The translations under genes were made by a program, and so were the position numbers. From Acidobacteriota bacterium (GTDB lineage: Bacteria > Acidobacteriota > Terriglobia > Versatilivoradales > Versatilivoraceae), in NCBI GenBank assembly GCA_022826755.1, contig JAJDUG010000056.1, positions 1 to 64,000 on the forward strand: a DNA stretch of 64,000 nucleotides. Reading direction: 5' to 3'. Position 1 is the stretch's first letter; every line of letters starts with the position of its first letter. The notes below the pieces were generated by a model. It saw only the letters and a list, made by a program, of their open reading frames with translations. It ran no database searches and was not told the origin of the DNA. Below, piece after piece: positions 27,088 to 36,725 of this stretch.

Positions 27088-28917
27088 ATGAAGCTACCTC
27101 CGCTGCTGCTGCCGCTGCTCATCGCCGCCCTGGCGGTCTTGGGCCAGCCCGAGGACAAGGCAGGCAAGAAGCCGCATCCGCCCAAACCCGGGTCCGGCAG
27201 CCGGTCGGAGCTGGATGAGGTCACCAGCCGGGTGACAGCCGGCCTGGCCGTTCCGGAACACTCGCTGCCGGTCCGCAGAAACAACTACATCGACGACTTC
27301 ATCTTCGACAGGCTGGAGCGGGACGAGATCCCCCACGCTCCTCTGTCGTCGGACGCCGAATTCCTGCGCAGGGCCCACCTGGACCTGACCGGCCGCCTGC
27401 CGGAAGTGGACAAGGTGCGGAGCTTCCTCGAGGACACCGGCCCCGACAAGCGGGCGCGGCTCATCGACGAGTTGACCGGGGCCAGGGTGGACCCCGCCGC
27501 CGCGGACCACCCGTCCCACCCCTACCTGGACCGCTGGACCTATTTTCTGTGCGATCTCTTTCGCGCTACCCAGGGCGAGATCGGCCCCAAGGGACGGAAT
27601 CTCTTCTGGGACTATCTCAACACGGCCCTGCTGCTGGACGTGCCCTACGACCGGTTGGTCACCGAGATGCTGACGGCCACGGCCCGCTCCAACTGGGAGT
27701 CGGCCCCTGCCAACTACCTGGCCAGGAACCACGCCGACGACGCCGATGGGCTGGCGGTCAACCACGAGGACAGCATCGAGGACATCGCCATCAGCAGCAC
27801 CAGGAACTTTCTGGGGATCAACCTGGAGTGCATCGCCTGCCACGACGGCGCCTACCACCTGGAAAAGATCAACCTCTGGCTCAGCCAGAAAAAGCGGGAG
27901 GAGTTCTGGCGCCAGGCCTCCTTTTTCGGGGGCATTCGGATGTTCCGCGGCTTCGGGATCGGCCAGGAGTTTCCCGTGCAGGAAGCCTCCCACCGCTACG
28001 ACCTCAAGTACCCCAGCGTCAAGCGAATGAAGCGCTATTCGGCGGACACCACTCCCACCTTCCTGCTCGACGGCGAGCGGGCCAGGCCGGGCGAGGACTT
28101 TCGAGGGGCCTACGCCCGAATGCTCACCTCCCATCCCCAGTTTGCACGGGCCACCGCCAACCTCATCTGGACCGAGCTGATGGGGGTGGGCATCGTCGAT
28201 CCTCCCTTCGAGTTCGACCTGGCCCGGCAGGACCCCGACAATCCCCCACCGGCTCCCTGGACCATCCAGCCCACCCATCCGGAACTGCTCGATGCCCTGG
28301 GGAGAGACTTCGCCGAGAGCGGCTTCAGCCTGCGGGCCATTATCCGGCGGATCGCCAAATCGAGCGCCTATCAGCTTTCCAGCCGGTTTCCCGGCCAGTG
28401 GCGCCCCCGGTACGCCCGCTATTTCGCCCGGCGCAATGCCCGGCGCCTCTCGGCGGCCCAGCTCCATGACAGCCTCAGTCAGGCCACCGGGGTCTTTCCC
28501 GAGATCCCCATCATGGGCACCGATCTCAAGGTCAGGTACGTGATGCAGACCCGGGGGCCCTATGACCTGCAGGGCGAGCTGAAAGTCTTTCTGGCCGCCT
28601 TTGGCCGGAGCAACCGCGACGTGGCCGACAAGAGCCTGGCCGGCTCGACCGTGCAGGCCTCGCTTTTGCTGAACAGCGATCTGATCAAGGAGAAGGTCGG
28701 GGCGGACAAGGGACGGCTTCAGGCGCTGCTCAAGCAGGAACCCCTCAAGAGCAACCGGGAAATCGTGGAAGAGCTCTTTCTGGCAACCCTGGGCCGCTTC
28801 CCGAGCGAAGAGGAACAAGGGCTTGGGGTCGCCCAGATTGAACGCTACCGCGAGTCCGGTGCCGAGGACCTGCTCTGGAGCCTCCTCAACACCAAGGAGT
28901 TTCTGTTCAACCTTTAG
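27088..28917 (+). CDS. DUF1549/DUF1553 secreted protein
   Basis: A 609-residue protein with a short signal peptide (LLLPLLIAALAVLG). DUF1549 begins at NYIDDFIFDRLERDEIPHAP and contains FLRRAHLDLTGRLPEVDKVR and LNTALLLDVPYDRLVTEML. One CIACH motif (LGINLECIACHDGAYHL) stands where DUF1549 proteins have [11 protein letters not shown]1553 includes ATANLIWTELMGVGIVDPPF and SLRAIIRRIAKSSAYQLS. There is no PSCyt1 module, unlike the paralogue at 16103. The following DUF1501 gene starts 16 bases downstream, giving a second such pair in the window. Confidence 0.92.
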   Translation: MKLPPLLLPLLIAALAVLGQPEDKAGKKPHPPKPGSGSRSELDEVTSRVTAGLAVPEHSLPVRRNNYIDDFIFDRLERDEIPHAPLSSDAEFLRRAHLDLTGRLPEVDKVRSFLEDTGPDKRARLIDELTGARVDPAAADHPSHPYLDRWTYFLCDLFRATQGEIGPKGRNLFWDYLNTALLLDVPYDRLVTEMLTATARSNWESAPANYLARNHADDADGLAVNHEDSIEDIAISSTRNFLGINLECIACHDGAYHLEKINLWLSQKKREEFWRQASFFGGIRMFRGFGIGQEFPVQEASHRYDLKYPSVKRMKRYSADTTPTFLLDGERARPGEDFRGAYARMLTSHPQFARATANLIWTELMGVGIVDPPFEFDLARQDPDNPPPAPWTIQPTHPELLDALGRDFAESGFSLRAIIRRIAKSSAYQLSSRFPGQWRPRYARYFARRNARRLSAAQLHDSLSQATGVFPEIPIMGTDLKVRYVMQTRGPYDLQGELKVFLAAFGRSNRDVADKSLAGSTVQASLLLNSDLIKEKVGADKGRLQALLKQEPLKSNREIVEELFLATLGRFPSEEEQGLGVAQIERYRESGAEDLLWSLLNTKEFLFNL

Positions 28918-28933
28918 GAGGAGAACCGGTACC

Positions 28934-30331
28934 ATGGAAGAAGCCATGACCCGCATCCCCCAATTGACCCGGCGAGGCTTCATTCGCGCCGGGGCCGCCA
29001 CCGCCACCGGTTTCTGCCTTGCGCCCATGATGGACCCGCTCAACCTGCGAGCGGCCCGGAAGGTGAATCCTCGGGGCAGCGCCGACTACTGCATTTTTCT
29101 CTTTCTGGACGGCGGGCCCAGCCAGATCGACACCTTCGACTTCAAGGAGGGGCATTACACGCCGGCGGACTTCGACGTGCGGACCGTCAAGGGCGGGACG
29201 ATGAAGCTGCCCTACGCCCTGTTTCCCCGGCTGTCGGAAAAGCTGGACGACCTGGCCATCGTGCGGTCGGTGGAGGCCTGGGAAGCCGGCCACTCCCGAG
29301 CCCAGTACGTCCTGCAGGTGGCCCACCCCGTCAGCCCGGCCCGCCGCGCCGAAATGCCCTCCCTGGGGGCCGTCATCGCCTACGAAATGGAGGCCCGCCG
29401 CAAGCCCGGCGACTTCCTGCCTCCCTTCGTGGCCATGAACTACAACATCACCAGCGGAGCCGGCCTCGTCGGTTCCGGCTGTCTGGACCCCAAGTATGGT
29501 CCCCTGGCCTTCAATACCCGGGAGAGCCGGCACTTCCTGCTGGAGGACGCCGAACGGGAACGCTTTCTGAGGCGCTGGGACCTGCTGGGCCGATTGGAGC
29601 GGGGACACCCGGTCTCGTCGACGGGGAGCTCGCGCCCCATTGAAGAGTTCCGATCCTACTACGGGGAAGCCCACTCCATCATGATGGCGCCCGAGGTCCG
29701 GGACGTCTTCAAGCTGGAGACGGAGGAACGCAAGCGCTACGGGTCCTCGGCCCTGGGGGACGCCTGCATCCTGGGGCGCAACCTGATTGCGGCCGAGGCC
29801 GGAACCCGGCACGTGTTCATCACCCACGACGGCTGGGACCTTCACGCCAAGGCCTACGACAAGACCAGCACTCCCAACCAGTACACGCTGGGCCGCGAGC
29901 TGGATGCGGCGTTCGCCAGCCTGCTGACCGACCTGAGTCGGCTCAGAACCAAAGACGGACAGGTGCTCCTGGACCGGACCCTGATCGTGTGCATGGGCGA
30001 ATTCGGGCGCACCGTGGGAGACCTGACCGTCAACAAGGGCCGCGATCACCACCGATTCGCCTCCACCAGCCTGTTTGCAGGCGGCGGAGTCCGGGGCGGC
30101 CGCATCCTCGGCGCCACCGATCCCACCGGCGGCCGCGTGGTCGATTCCGGCTGGAGCCAGAAACGCTCCATCTACATCGAAGACATCGCCGCCACCATGT
30201 ACTCCGCCCTGGGCATCGACTGGTCCAAGAAGATCACCAACACCCCTTCGGGTCGGGCCTTCGAGTACCTGGAGCCGGTCTCGGGAACCACCTTCCTGAA
30301 GGTGGACGAGATCGCGCCGCTCTTCACCTGA
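28934..30331 (+). CDS. DUF1501 protein, Tat-exported
   Basis: A 465-residue paralogue of the protein at 19108. The Tat signal is LTRRGFIRAGAATATGFCLA. The core reads CIFLFLDGGPSQIDTFDFKE at the first metal-site strand and VCMGEFGRTVGDLTVNKGRD-HHRF near the end. The start at 28934 has AGGAGG at good spacing; ATG at 28946 would leave a shorter n-region but is possible. With the 27088 gene it forms a second DUF1549/DUF1553-DUF1501 operon, presumably acting on another substrate. Confidence 0.92.
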   Translation: MEEAMTRIPQLTRRGFIRAGAATATGFCLAPMMDPLNLRAARKVNPRGSADYCIFLFLDGGPSQIDTFDFKEGHYTPADFDVRTVKGGTMKLPYALFPRLSEKLDDLAIVRSVEAWEAGHSRAQYVLQVAHPVSPARRAEMPSLGAVIAYEMEARRKPGDFLPPFVAMNYNITSGAGLVGSGCLDPKYGPLAFNTRESRHFLLEDAERERFLRRWDLLGRLERGHPVSSTGSSRPIEEFRSYYGEAHSIMMAPEVRDVFKLETEERKRYGSSALGDACILGRNLIAAEAGTRHVFITHDGWDLHAKAYDKTSTPNQYTLGRELDAAFASLLTDLSRLRTKDGQVLLDRTLIVCMGEFGRTVGDLTVNKGRDHHRFASTSLFAGGGVRGGRILGATDPTGGRVVDSGWSQKRSIYIEDIAATMYSALGIDWSKKITNTPSGRAFEYLEPVSGTTFLKVDEIAPLFT

Positions 30332-31121
30332 CACCCCGGCTCGCAACACCCTGATACGCCGGCGTCCACCCCCCACCGCATCAGCCTTCGCCTGTAGCTT
30401 GGCTCGTGCGAACCCGCGACGGCGCACAAGATCTCGCCTTGGCTCGCCTTGTGCGAACCCCCCTCCGCAGAGGGCGGAGCCCGTCTTCGAGCCGGTGGGG
30501 GCCCAACGCAGCGTCCCAGGAGTGACGATCAGCAGCGCTGGTAGAGCCGCGAAACGGTATGGAGCTGTTTCACCGGCACGAGGCACCCCAAAGGGACACC
30601 CCCCGGGAACGCGGGCGTCCCGCCCGCAACCTTATTCCCGATTCCCGGCTGGAGTTTGCGTAGCGTCAGCGTGAGGTTGCAGGCAGTCAGCGGGCCTGTC
30701 GGCGTGAACCGCAATGGCAAGGCCCGAGGAGACCCACGGCGCAGATGCGGGTCGAACCAGGGGGAGGAGATGTCTGAGGCCGTACCGGGGTATGGTGCGG
30801 GCGGGACGCCCGCGTTCCCGGGTGGGCATCCTCTCCACAATAAACCGCAATCATGGAATACAACCCGCCCAGGAATCGGGCAAGGAGCCGCGTTCACCGC
30901 CCGATTATCACTCCCCCTTGAGGGGGAGTCGGCGAGACAAGGGCGCATGCCCGCCGTCGAGCCGGTGGGGGCCCAACGCGGCGGCCCCTAAGTGCACATC
31001 AGCGTCGCATTGGGGACGGGGGCGTTGCAAATGACTGACCACTGGCCACGGGCCCCCACTGCCTTTTGCCACTTTCAATCCTCCTCGGGATAGGCGATCA
31101 TGGAACCTGAGGGAGGTCGAA
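30332..31121. other. Long intergenic region with repeats
   Basis: About 790 bases with no convincing gene. It holds repeat copy B (30602-30822), a direct repeat CTTGGCTCG...GTGCGAACCC near 30400 and 30450, and a 21 bp direct repeat GAGCCGGTGGGGGCCCAACG(C) at about 30490 and 30959 that brackets copy B. The promoter of the 31122 gene should lie in its last 100 bases. Confidence 0.6.
30602..30822. repeat. Palindrome-ended GC-rich repeat, copy B
   Basis: A 221 bp element with perfect 27 bp terminal inverted repeats (left CCCGGGAACGCGGGCGTCCC and on; right ending GACGCCCGCGTTCCCGGG). The interior aligns in inverted orientation with copy A at 15154-15372 (for example GGCAAGGCCC-GAGACCCACGG). It is non-coding and has the form of a MITE. 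Confidence 0.82.
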
Positions 31122-33590
31122 TTGCCGAGAATTCCTGCAGTGGCGGCGATGGGACTGGGTCTGGCCCTGGCCCTGTGCCGGCCGGCAGCGGCGGCTGAAG
31201 CGCCGGTCTGCGCCGGCGGCCAATCCATCGGTCAATTCCGCTTCCTGGTTCAACCGGCGCCCAGGGTGAGGGCGCGCCCGCTGGCCTCGGTCAATCGACT
31301 GGAGAAGGGCAGGAAGCTGCTCTACATCCCGGTCCGCCTGCAGTCCGACCGGAAGAGCCAAGCCAGCATTGCGCTGGTGCTGATCGCCGCCGGGAGCAGC
31401 CCGGAAAAGGAATGGGTGGTTCTGGACCCCAGGCCGGCCGCGGCTGCCACCCAGTGGGAGGTTCCCTTCGACGTGGAGGTGGTGGCGGCCGTCTACGGCC
31501 CCAGGGGGCTGAACATCAAGAAGGTCGAGGCCCTGGTCAAGAACAACGAGGAAGTCATCACCCGGCTTGCCGACTACGCCCAGCAGACGGCCCGGGTGGG
31601 AGCCCTGGTGGAAACGCTGGCGTCCTGGGAACGCTCCTCCGCCGATTCCCAACCCCTGGACGCCGTACTGCAGGGATTCTCCGCTCAGCATAACGTCAGC
31701 CTGCCCCGCATCGACCCCAATGCGCCGGCCGATCAACAGGCAGCCCTGCTGCTGAGAACCCTGCTGCCGTCGCTGTCGACCTACGACCCGCTCAACCCCC
31801 AGCCCGCTCACGGAATACGACAATCGGCCGGTCTGGCGGCGTCACTGGCCACCCTGTTCCTGGGAAACTCGGCCCTGCTGGCCACCGGAGGGGTGGCCCT
31901 GTTTCAGAACCTGAGGACGTTGATCTCGCCCGGGACCGACTTCCGATCGGCCTTCGCCCAGAATGTCCGTCCCCACGACGTTCAGCTCTGTTCCCAGCGG
32001 CGGCCCGCCAAGGCCCGGGCCAGGATCGCCTACCTGTGGGCTCTGCGCATCCCCTCACTGCAACCTCCCCAGGTCACGGTGGCTTCCGGCGTTCATCTTC
32101 CCATCGGCCGGGACGCCCTGCTCGGGATCCACGCGGAGGACGCTTCGGAACTGAGGCGGTTGCCGCGAGCACACGACTGGAAGCTGGTGCAGGCTGGAGG
32201 CGACCGGCATTTTGACGTTGAAGTTTCGACACAGCCTTCGCTGCGCTCCCTGAAATTGCACACCGGCGAAGAAGTCCCGCCCCCGGGGGAGTACACCCTT
32301 GCCGCTTCCTGGGATTGGGAAGCCTTCGAACTGTCCGGACGGTTTCGCCTGCACCGGTTGGGGGACCTGAACCTGGCCCGGTTGACGCCCCAATCCCGGC
32401 ACAGGCTGGTGACAGGAAGCGGACGTGTCCGCGTCGAGCTGATGGGGACCGACTTCCAGTTCGTCAAGAAGCTGGAACTGGTGGAGTCCGACCCTTTGGG
32501 GCAGTCCACCAAGCCGCTGGCCTTCCTGTCGTCTCCAAGGGCGCCCGACGGAAGCCAGCAGCAACTGGCCTTCGCACTGGATACCGACGGGCTTGGCCCC
32601 GGCCTCTACGGACTGAAAATCTCCCAGGCTGACGCTGAACCGCAGGTCCTTCCCCTGAAGGTTCATGCCCCGCTGCCTCGGCTCTCCAATCTCCCTCTCA
32701 GACTCAATCTCGGTGAAGAAAGCCAGGGGCTCCTGCTGAAAGGAACCGGCCTGGGGCGCATCGGTGGGCTGGAGAGCGCCAAGGCCCGATGGGAACTGGG
32801 GCCGGCGGCGCCCGAAACAGGGGAGCTTGAACAGCGGAGGGTCACGGCCTACCTGGAGGAACCGGCCCAAGCGGGCGATCTGCTCCCCATCGCCATGAGG
32901 GTCTCCGGACTGGACACCCCGGTCGTCCTGAAGGAGGGGATGCGGATCGTGGGGCCCCGGCCGGCGATTGCACACGCCAGCACCTCCTTCCCGCCCAAGG
33001 CCGCGCTGGGACTGCGGGAGGGTGAGCTCCCGGCCGGCCGGCCGGTCAGCTTCGCCATCGGAGTGGAGAACCTTCATCCGTTGGCCTCGCTGCAACTGGG
33101 ATGCGGGAGCGGCGGGCAATTCCAATCGAGGTTGACGCTTGTCCCCAACCGACCCCAAGGCGCCACCCGGCTGGACGTCACCGGGAAAGACACCCTGTTT
33201 GTCTCGCTGGACCCGGGCAGCCTCAGCGCCACCGACTGCTCCCTGGCGGTGGTGGTCCGCAACGAGACCGCCGGATCGTCCGACCCGCACGCCTTGGGCC
33301 GGGTCGTCCGCTTGCCCAGGATCGAGCGATTTGTCCTGACCGGCAAGAAGCTGGGGGAATCGCTCTACGAAGGGCTCCTGACCGGAGAGGAACTGCACCA
33401 TATCGCCAAGGCGGGTTGGGACGAAAGCCAGGGTCGCCCCGTGGTGGGCATCCCGGTCTCCTTCCCGGACGACCCCAAGAAACAGACCCTGCGGATCGCC
33501 TTGCCCTGGCCCTCGCCCGAACCCCACGCCCCGGTTTTCATCTGGCTGCGCGGCGAGGACAGGGGACGGCCCACCCGGGTGCGGTATTGA
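31122..33590 (+). CDS. Large secreted protein of unknown function
   Basis: An 822-residue protein starting with TTG, which has GGGAGG six bases upstream; the next codons give a signal peptide (AVAAMGLGLALALCRPAAAA). The N-terminal third is helical (NRLEKGRKLLYIPVRLQSDR, then VEALVKNNEEVITRLADYAQ) with a hydrophobic segment LAASLATLFLGNSALLATGG. The rest is a series of beta-rich, probably Ig-like, modules (PLPRLSNLPLRLNLGEESQG, ATRLDVTGKDTLFVSLDPGS). I recognise no family. The length and export suggest a surface or periplasmic structural or binding protein. It is followed by a PQQ-like protein. Confidence 0.75.
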   Translation: MPRIPAVAAMGLGLALALCRPAAAAEAPVCAGGQSIGQFRFLVQPAPRVRARPLASVNRLEKGRKLLYIPVRLQSDRKSQASIALVLIAAGSSPEKEWVVLDPRPAAAATQWEVPFDVEVVAAVYGPRGLNIKKVEALVKNNEEVITRLADYAQQTARVGALVETLASWERSSADSQPLDAVLQGFSAQHNVSLPRIDPNAPADQQAALLLRTLLPSLSTYDPLNPQPAHGIRQSAGLAASLATLFLGNSALLATGGVALFQNLRTLISPGTDFRSAFAQNVRPHDVQLCSQRRPAKARARIAYLWALRIPSLQPPQVTVASGVHLPIGRDALLGIHAEDASELRRLPRAHDWKLVQAGGDRHFDVEVSTQPSLRSLKLHTGEEVPPPGEYTLAASWDWEAFELSGRFRLHRLGDLNLARLTPQSRHRLVTGSGRVRVELMGTDFQFVKKLELVESDPLGQSTKPLAFLSSPRAPDGSQQQLAFALDTDGLGPGLYGLKISQADAEPQVLPLKVHAPLPRLSNLPLRLNLGEESQGLLLKGTGLGRIGGLESAKARWELGPAAPETGELEQRRVTAYLEEPAQAGDLLPIAMRVSGLDTPVVLKEGMRIVGPRPAIAHASTSFPPKAALGLREGELPAGRPVSFAIGVENLHPLASLQLGCGSGGQFQSRLTLVPNRPQGATRLDVTGKDTLFVSLDPGSLSATDCSLAVVVRNETAGSSDPHALGRVVRLPRIERFVLTGKKLGESLYEGLLTGEELHHIAKAGWDESQGRPVVGIPVSFPDDPKKQTLRIALPWPSPEPHAPVFIWLRGEDRGRPTRVRY

Positions 33591-33594
33591 CGAA

Positions 33595-33656
33595 GTTTGA
33601 AGGGGGAAGTTTGAAGTTTGAAGTTTGAAGGGGGAAGTTTGAAGTTCGAAGGGGAT
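33595..33656. repeat. Heptamer tandem array GAAGTTT/GAAGGGG
   Basis: About nine heptamers in tandem (GAAGTTT, GAAGGGG, GAAGTTC) directly after the stop of the 31122 gene. It matches the arrays at 44166 and 44350 in unit length and sequence, but no core element follows here. Confidence 0.8.
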
Positions 33657-33737
33657 GGCCCGCCCAGTTGCGGTATTGACCCGCCGATCTCGCCGGCGGG
33701 CTGCATTCTTGACAAGAAGAATTATTCCAGGTCGGGG

Positions 33738-35270
33738 ATGGCCGCCGGATTGGAGAAGGACGTGACGAGACGGCGGTTGCTGGGACTCGTGCTCGCCGGA
33801 ATCTGGCTCGGCCAGAGTGCCTGTCAGACGGGTGACCGGTCTGCGCCGGCCCATGGGTTGACGGCCGGAGCGGCCCGGCTGCTGGCGTCCGCGGAAAGCA
33901 ACGCTCCATTACCCAACCCCCACCCCGGCGTTCGCTTTCACACCAAGCCCAAGCCCTTGCCCCCGGGGGCCGTCACCCACGATTGGACCTCGTTTCTGGG
34001 ACCCACACACAACGGGGTTTCCACCGAGACCCGCCTGCTCAAGGATTGGCCGGAGGGGGGACCGCCCCTGGTCTGGGAACTGGCCAAAGGGACCGGCTAC
34101 ACCTCACCGGCCGTTCGGGGCTCCCGGCTGGTCTACTTCTACCGCCAGGGGCAGGAGGAAATCGCCGACTGCCTTCACCCCGAAACCGGACAGCGCTACT
34201 GGACCTTCCGTTACCCGACAGGCTACAGCGACCGTTACGGCTACAACGACGGGCCCCGCTGCAGCCCGGTGATCGACGGCGGCAGGGTCTACACCTACGG
34301 CGCCGAAGGCAAGCTCCATTGCCTCGATCTGGAGTCCGGTGCAGTCCACTGGAAACGCCACCTGTCGCGTGAATTCCGGGTGCCCCAGGATTTCTTCGGG
34401 GTGGCCGCGACACCCCTGGTCGAAGGGAACCTGCTGATTGTCAACGTGGGCGCCCCTGGAGGGCCTTCGGTGATCGCTCTGGACAAACTCACCGGCAAAC
34501 TCGTCTGGAAGACCGGGGATCGATGGGGTCCCAGCTATGCATCCCCGGTTCCGGCCACGGTGAGCGGCAAGAGACGCATTCTCGTCTTCGCCGGAGGTGA
34601 AAGCCGCCCGCCCACCGGGGGGCTGTTGAGTATCGATCCCGCCAACGGAAAAATCGACTTCCGCTTTCCCTGGAGAAGCCGCAGCTACGAGTCGGTCAAT
34701 GCTTCCAACCCGGTGGTGATCGGCAACCAGGTGCTGATCTCGGCCAGCTACAAGACAGGAGCGGCGCTGCTCGACCTTCTCCCGGACGGCACCCACCGAT
34801 TGGCCTGGACCGCGCCCCATTTCGGCCTGCACTGGAACACGCCCATACACCGGGACGGCTACCTGTACGGATTCGACGGCCGCAATGAACCCGATGCGGC
34901 CCTGGTGTGCATCGATCTGAAGACGGGAAAAGAGATGTGGCGCGCCGTTCCGGAATGGGAAGAGACCGTCGAGTTCAGCGGCCGGCGGATGACCCGAACC
35001 TTCACCACCCATCGGGGCTCGCTGCTCTGGGCCGACGGGCATTTCCTCTGCCTGGGAGAGCTGGGCCACCTTCTGTGGCTCGACCTCTCTCCCCGGGGCT
35101 ACCGGATCCTCTCCCGCGCTTGGCTGTTCGCCGCCCGAGAGTCCTGGTCTGCTCCGGTCCTGAGCCGGGGCCTGCTCTACGTCTCCCAGAACCGCCGGGA
35201 CTTCGTCCGGGGAGGAAGCCCCCGGCTGCTGTGCTACGACCTGCGGGCGCCGGACTCGAGCACCCCCTGA
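33738..35270 (+). CDS. PQQ-like beta-propeller lipoprotein
   Basis: A 510-residue protein. Residues 12-30 (RRRLLGLVLAGIWLGQSAC) look like a lipoprotein or Tat signal with a lipobox-like QSAC. The mature part is an outer-membrane-assembly/PQQ-like eight-blade propeller with repeated units: ADCLHPETGQRYWTFRYPTG, KLHCLDLESGAVHWKRHL, VIALDKLTGKLVWKTGDRWG, GLLSIDPANGKIDFRFPWRS. True PQQ-binding residues cannot be confirmed. It is paralogous to the protein at 36726-38003 (FLGPxxNGV, DYPTxYRDxxGxxDGPR). The AGCS symporter gene starts nine bases after it. Confidence 0.88.
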   Translation: MAAGLEKDVTRRRLLGLVLAGIWLGQSACQTGDRSAPAHGLTAGAARLLASAESNAPLPNPHPGVRFHTKPKPLPPGAVTHDWTSFLGPTHNGVSTETRLLKDWPEGGPPLVWELAKGTGYTSPAVRGSRLVYFYRQGQEEIADCLHPETGQRYWTFRYPTGYSDRYGYNDGPRCSPVIDGGRVYTYGAEGKLHCLDLESGAVHWKRHLSREFRVPQDFFGVAATPLVEGNLLIVNVGAPGGPSVIALDKLTGKLVWKTGDRWGPSYASPVPATVSGKRRILVFAGGESRPPTGGLLSIDPANGKIDFRFPWRSRSYESVNASNPVVIGNQVLISASYKTGAALLDLLPDGTHRLAWTAPHFGLHWNTPIHRDGYLYGFDGRNEPDAALVCIDLKTGKEMWRAVPEWEETVEFSGRRMTRTFTTHRGSLLWADGHFLCLGELGHLLWLDLSPRGYRILSRAWLFAARESWSAPVLSRGLLYVSQNRRDFVRGGSPRLLCYDLRAPDSSTP

Positions 35271-35279
35271 TTCCGCGAA

Positions 35280-36668
35280 ATGAGGAACTGGATGGAAGAG
35301 ATCAATGCCTTCATCGATAGAGTCAATGCCTTCGCCTGGGGGCCGCCGATGCTCGGCATGCTGGGCGTCACCGGCGTTCTGCTGACGCTCGGCCTGGTTT
35401 TCATGCCGTGGCGCAAGGTGGGCTATGGCTTCAGGCTCCTGTTCGAAAAGAGCGATACCGGCGGCAAGGGAGAGGTCAAGCCCTTCAATGCACTGATGAC
35501 GGCGCTATCGGCAACGATCGGCACCGGGAACATCGCCGGGGTCGCTACCGCCATTGCGCTCGGCGGGCCAGGAGCGATGTTCTACATGTGGCTCATCGCC
35601 CTGTTCGGTATGGCCACCAAGTTTGCCGAGGCCGTATGCGCGGTCACCTATCGAGAGGTGGACGATACAGGTACGCACGTCGGGGGGCCCATGTACTACC
35701 TCCGCAACGGCGTGGGCGCCTTCGCGCCCGAGCTGGGCAAGTGGCTGGGGCTCGCCTTTGCCCTCTTCGGCGCCGCGGCCGCCTTTGGCATCGGTAACGC
35801 CGTGCAGGTCAACTCGATGGCGGCCGCCCTGGGAACGAGCTTCGCCGTTCCGACCTACCTGACCGGAATCGTGGTGGCAGCGCTGGTGGGAATCGTCATA
35901 GTAGGCGGCATTCGACGGATCGGAGAAGTTGCCGGCAAGCTGGTTCCGGCCATGATCGTGCTTTACATCGGAGCTGCCCTGCTGATCCTCATCGTCAATA
36001 TCGCCGGCGTTCCGGCGGCCCTCGGCCTGATCTTTACGCATGCGTTCACGCCGGCGGCGGCCACGGGGGGCTTTGCCGGGGCTGCGGTCGCGGCGGCCGT
36101 TCGTTTCGGCGTGGCCCGCGGCGTGTTCTCCAATGAATCCGGCCTGGGGTCCGCCGCCATTGCCCACGCCGCCGCCAGGACCGACAATCCGGTGCGTCAG
36201 GGCATCATCGCCATGCTGGGAACCTTCATCGATACCCTCATCGTCTGCACCATGACGGCATTGGTGATCATCACCTCGGGCGCCTGGACGGCTACGGGTG
36301 CGGGCGGCGGCGGTCTCACCGGCGCGGTGCTCACGTCCACCGCGTTCCAGGCTTCCATACCGGGGGGGCAATACGTCGTCACCATCGCGCTGGTGGTCTT
36401 CGCCTTTACCACGATCCTGGGATGGTCCTATTACGGCGAGCGATGCTGGCAGTACATGCTTGGCGAAAAAAGCCTGATCGTCTACCGCGTGGTGTGGATC
36501 GCGGCGGCATTGAGTTTCGCCAATGTGAAGGTGGATTTTGTCTGGAACCTGTCCGACACCCTCAATGGCCTGATGGCGGTGCCCAACCTTGTGGGCCTGC
36601 TGTTGCTGGCTCCAATGGTCTTCAAAGTCACCCGGGAGTACTTTGCCGCACAGAAGCGTGCAGCCTGA
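35280..36668 (+). CDS. AGCS-family sodium:alanine/glycine symporter
   Basis: A 462-residue integral membrane protein with 10-11 helices. Family motifs are visible: MTALSATIGTGNIAGVATAI, GGPGAMFYMWLIALFGMATK with FAEA, VGGPMYYLRNGVG, and FSNESGLGSAAIAHAAARTD. AGCS carriers import small neutral amino acids with Na+. The gene lies directly after the PQQ-like protein gene; cotranscription is likely from the nine-base spacing. ATG at 35280 is kept, although 35292 is also in frame. Confidence 0.95.
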   Translation: MRNWMEEINAFIDRVNAFAWGPPMLGMLGVTGVLLTLGLVFMPWRKVGYGFRLLFEKSDTGGKGEVKPFNALMTALSATIGTGNIAGVATAIALGGPGAMFYMWLIALFGMATKFAEAVCAVTYREVDDTGTHVGGPMYYLRNGVGAFAPELGKWLGLAFALFGAAAAFGIGNAVQVNSMAAALGTSFAVPTYLTGIVVAALVGIVIVGGIRRIGEVAGKLVPAMIVLYIGAALLILIVNIAGVPAALGLIFTHAFTPAAATGGFAGAAVAAAVRFGVARGVFSNESGLGSAAIAHAAARTDNPVRQGIIAMLGTFIDTLIVCTMTALVIITSGAWTATGAGGGGLTGAVLTSTAFQASIPGGQYVVTIALVVFAFTTILGWSYYGERCWQYMLGEKSLIVYRVVWIAAALSFANVKVDFVWNLSDTLNGLMAVPNLVGLLLLAPMVFKVTREYFAAQKRAA

Positions 36669-36725
36669 GGGACGGGAACGCCGGGTGCACTCTTCCCCTG
36701 AGTGAAACAGGGTCAGAAACGCCGG

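Noticed and set aside
30332-31121. Small genes in the long intergenic gap
   Set aside because: All frames run through repeat copy B or are Arg/Pro-rich; none has a ribosome site.
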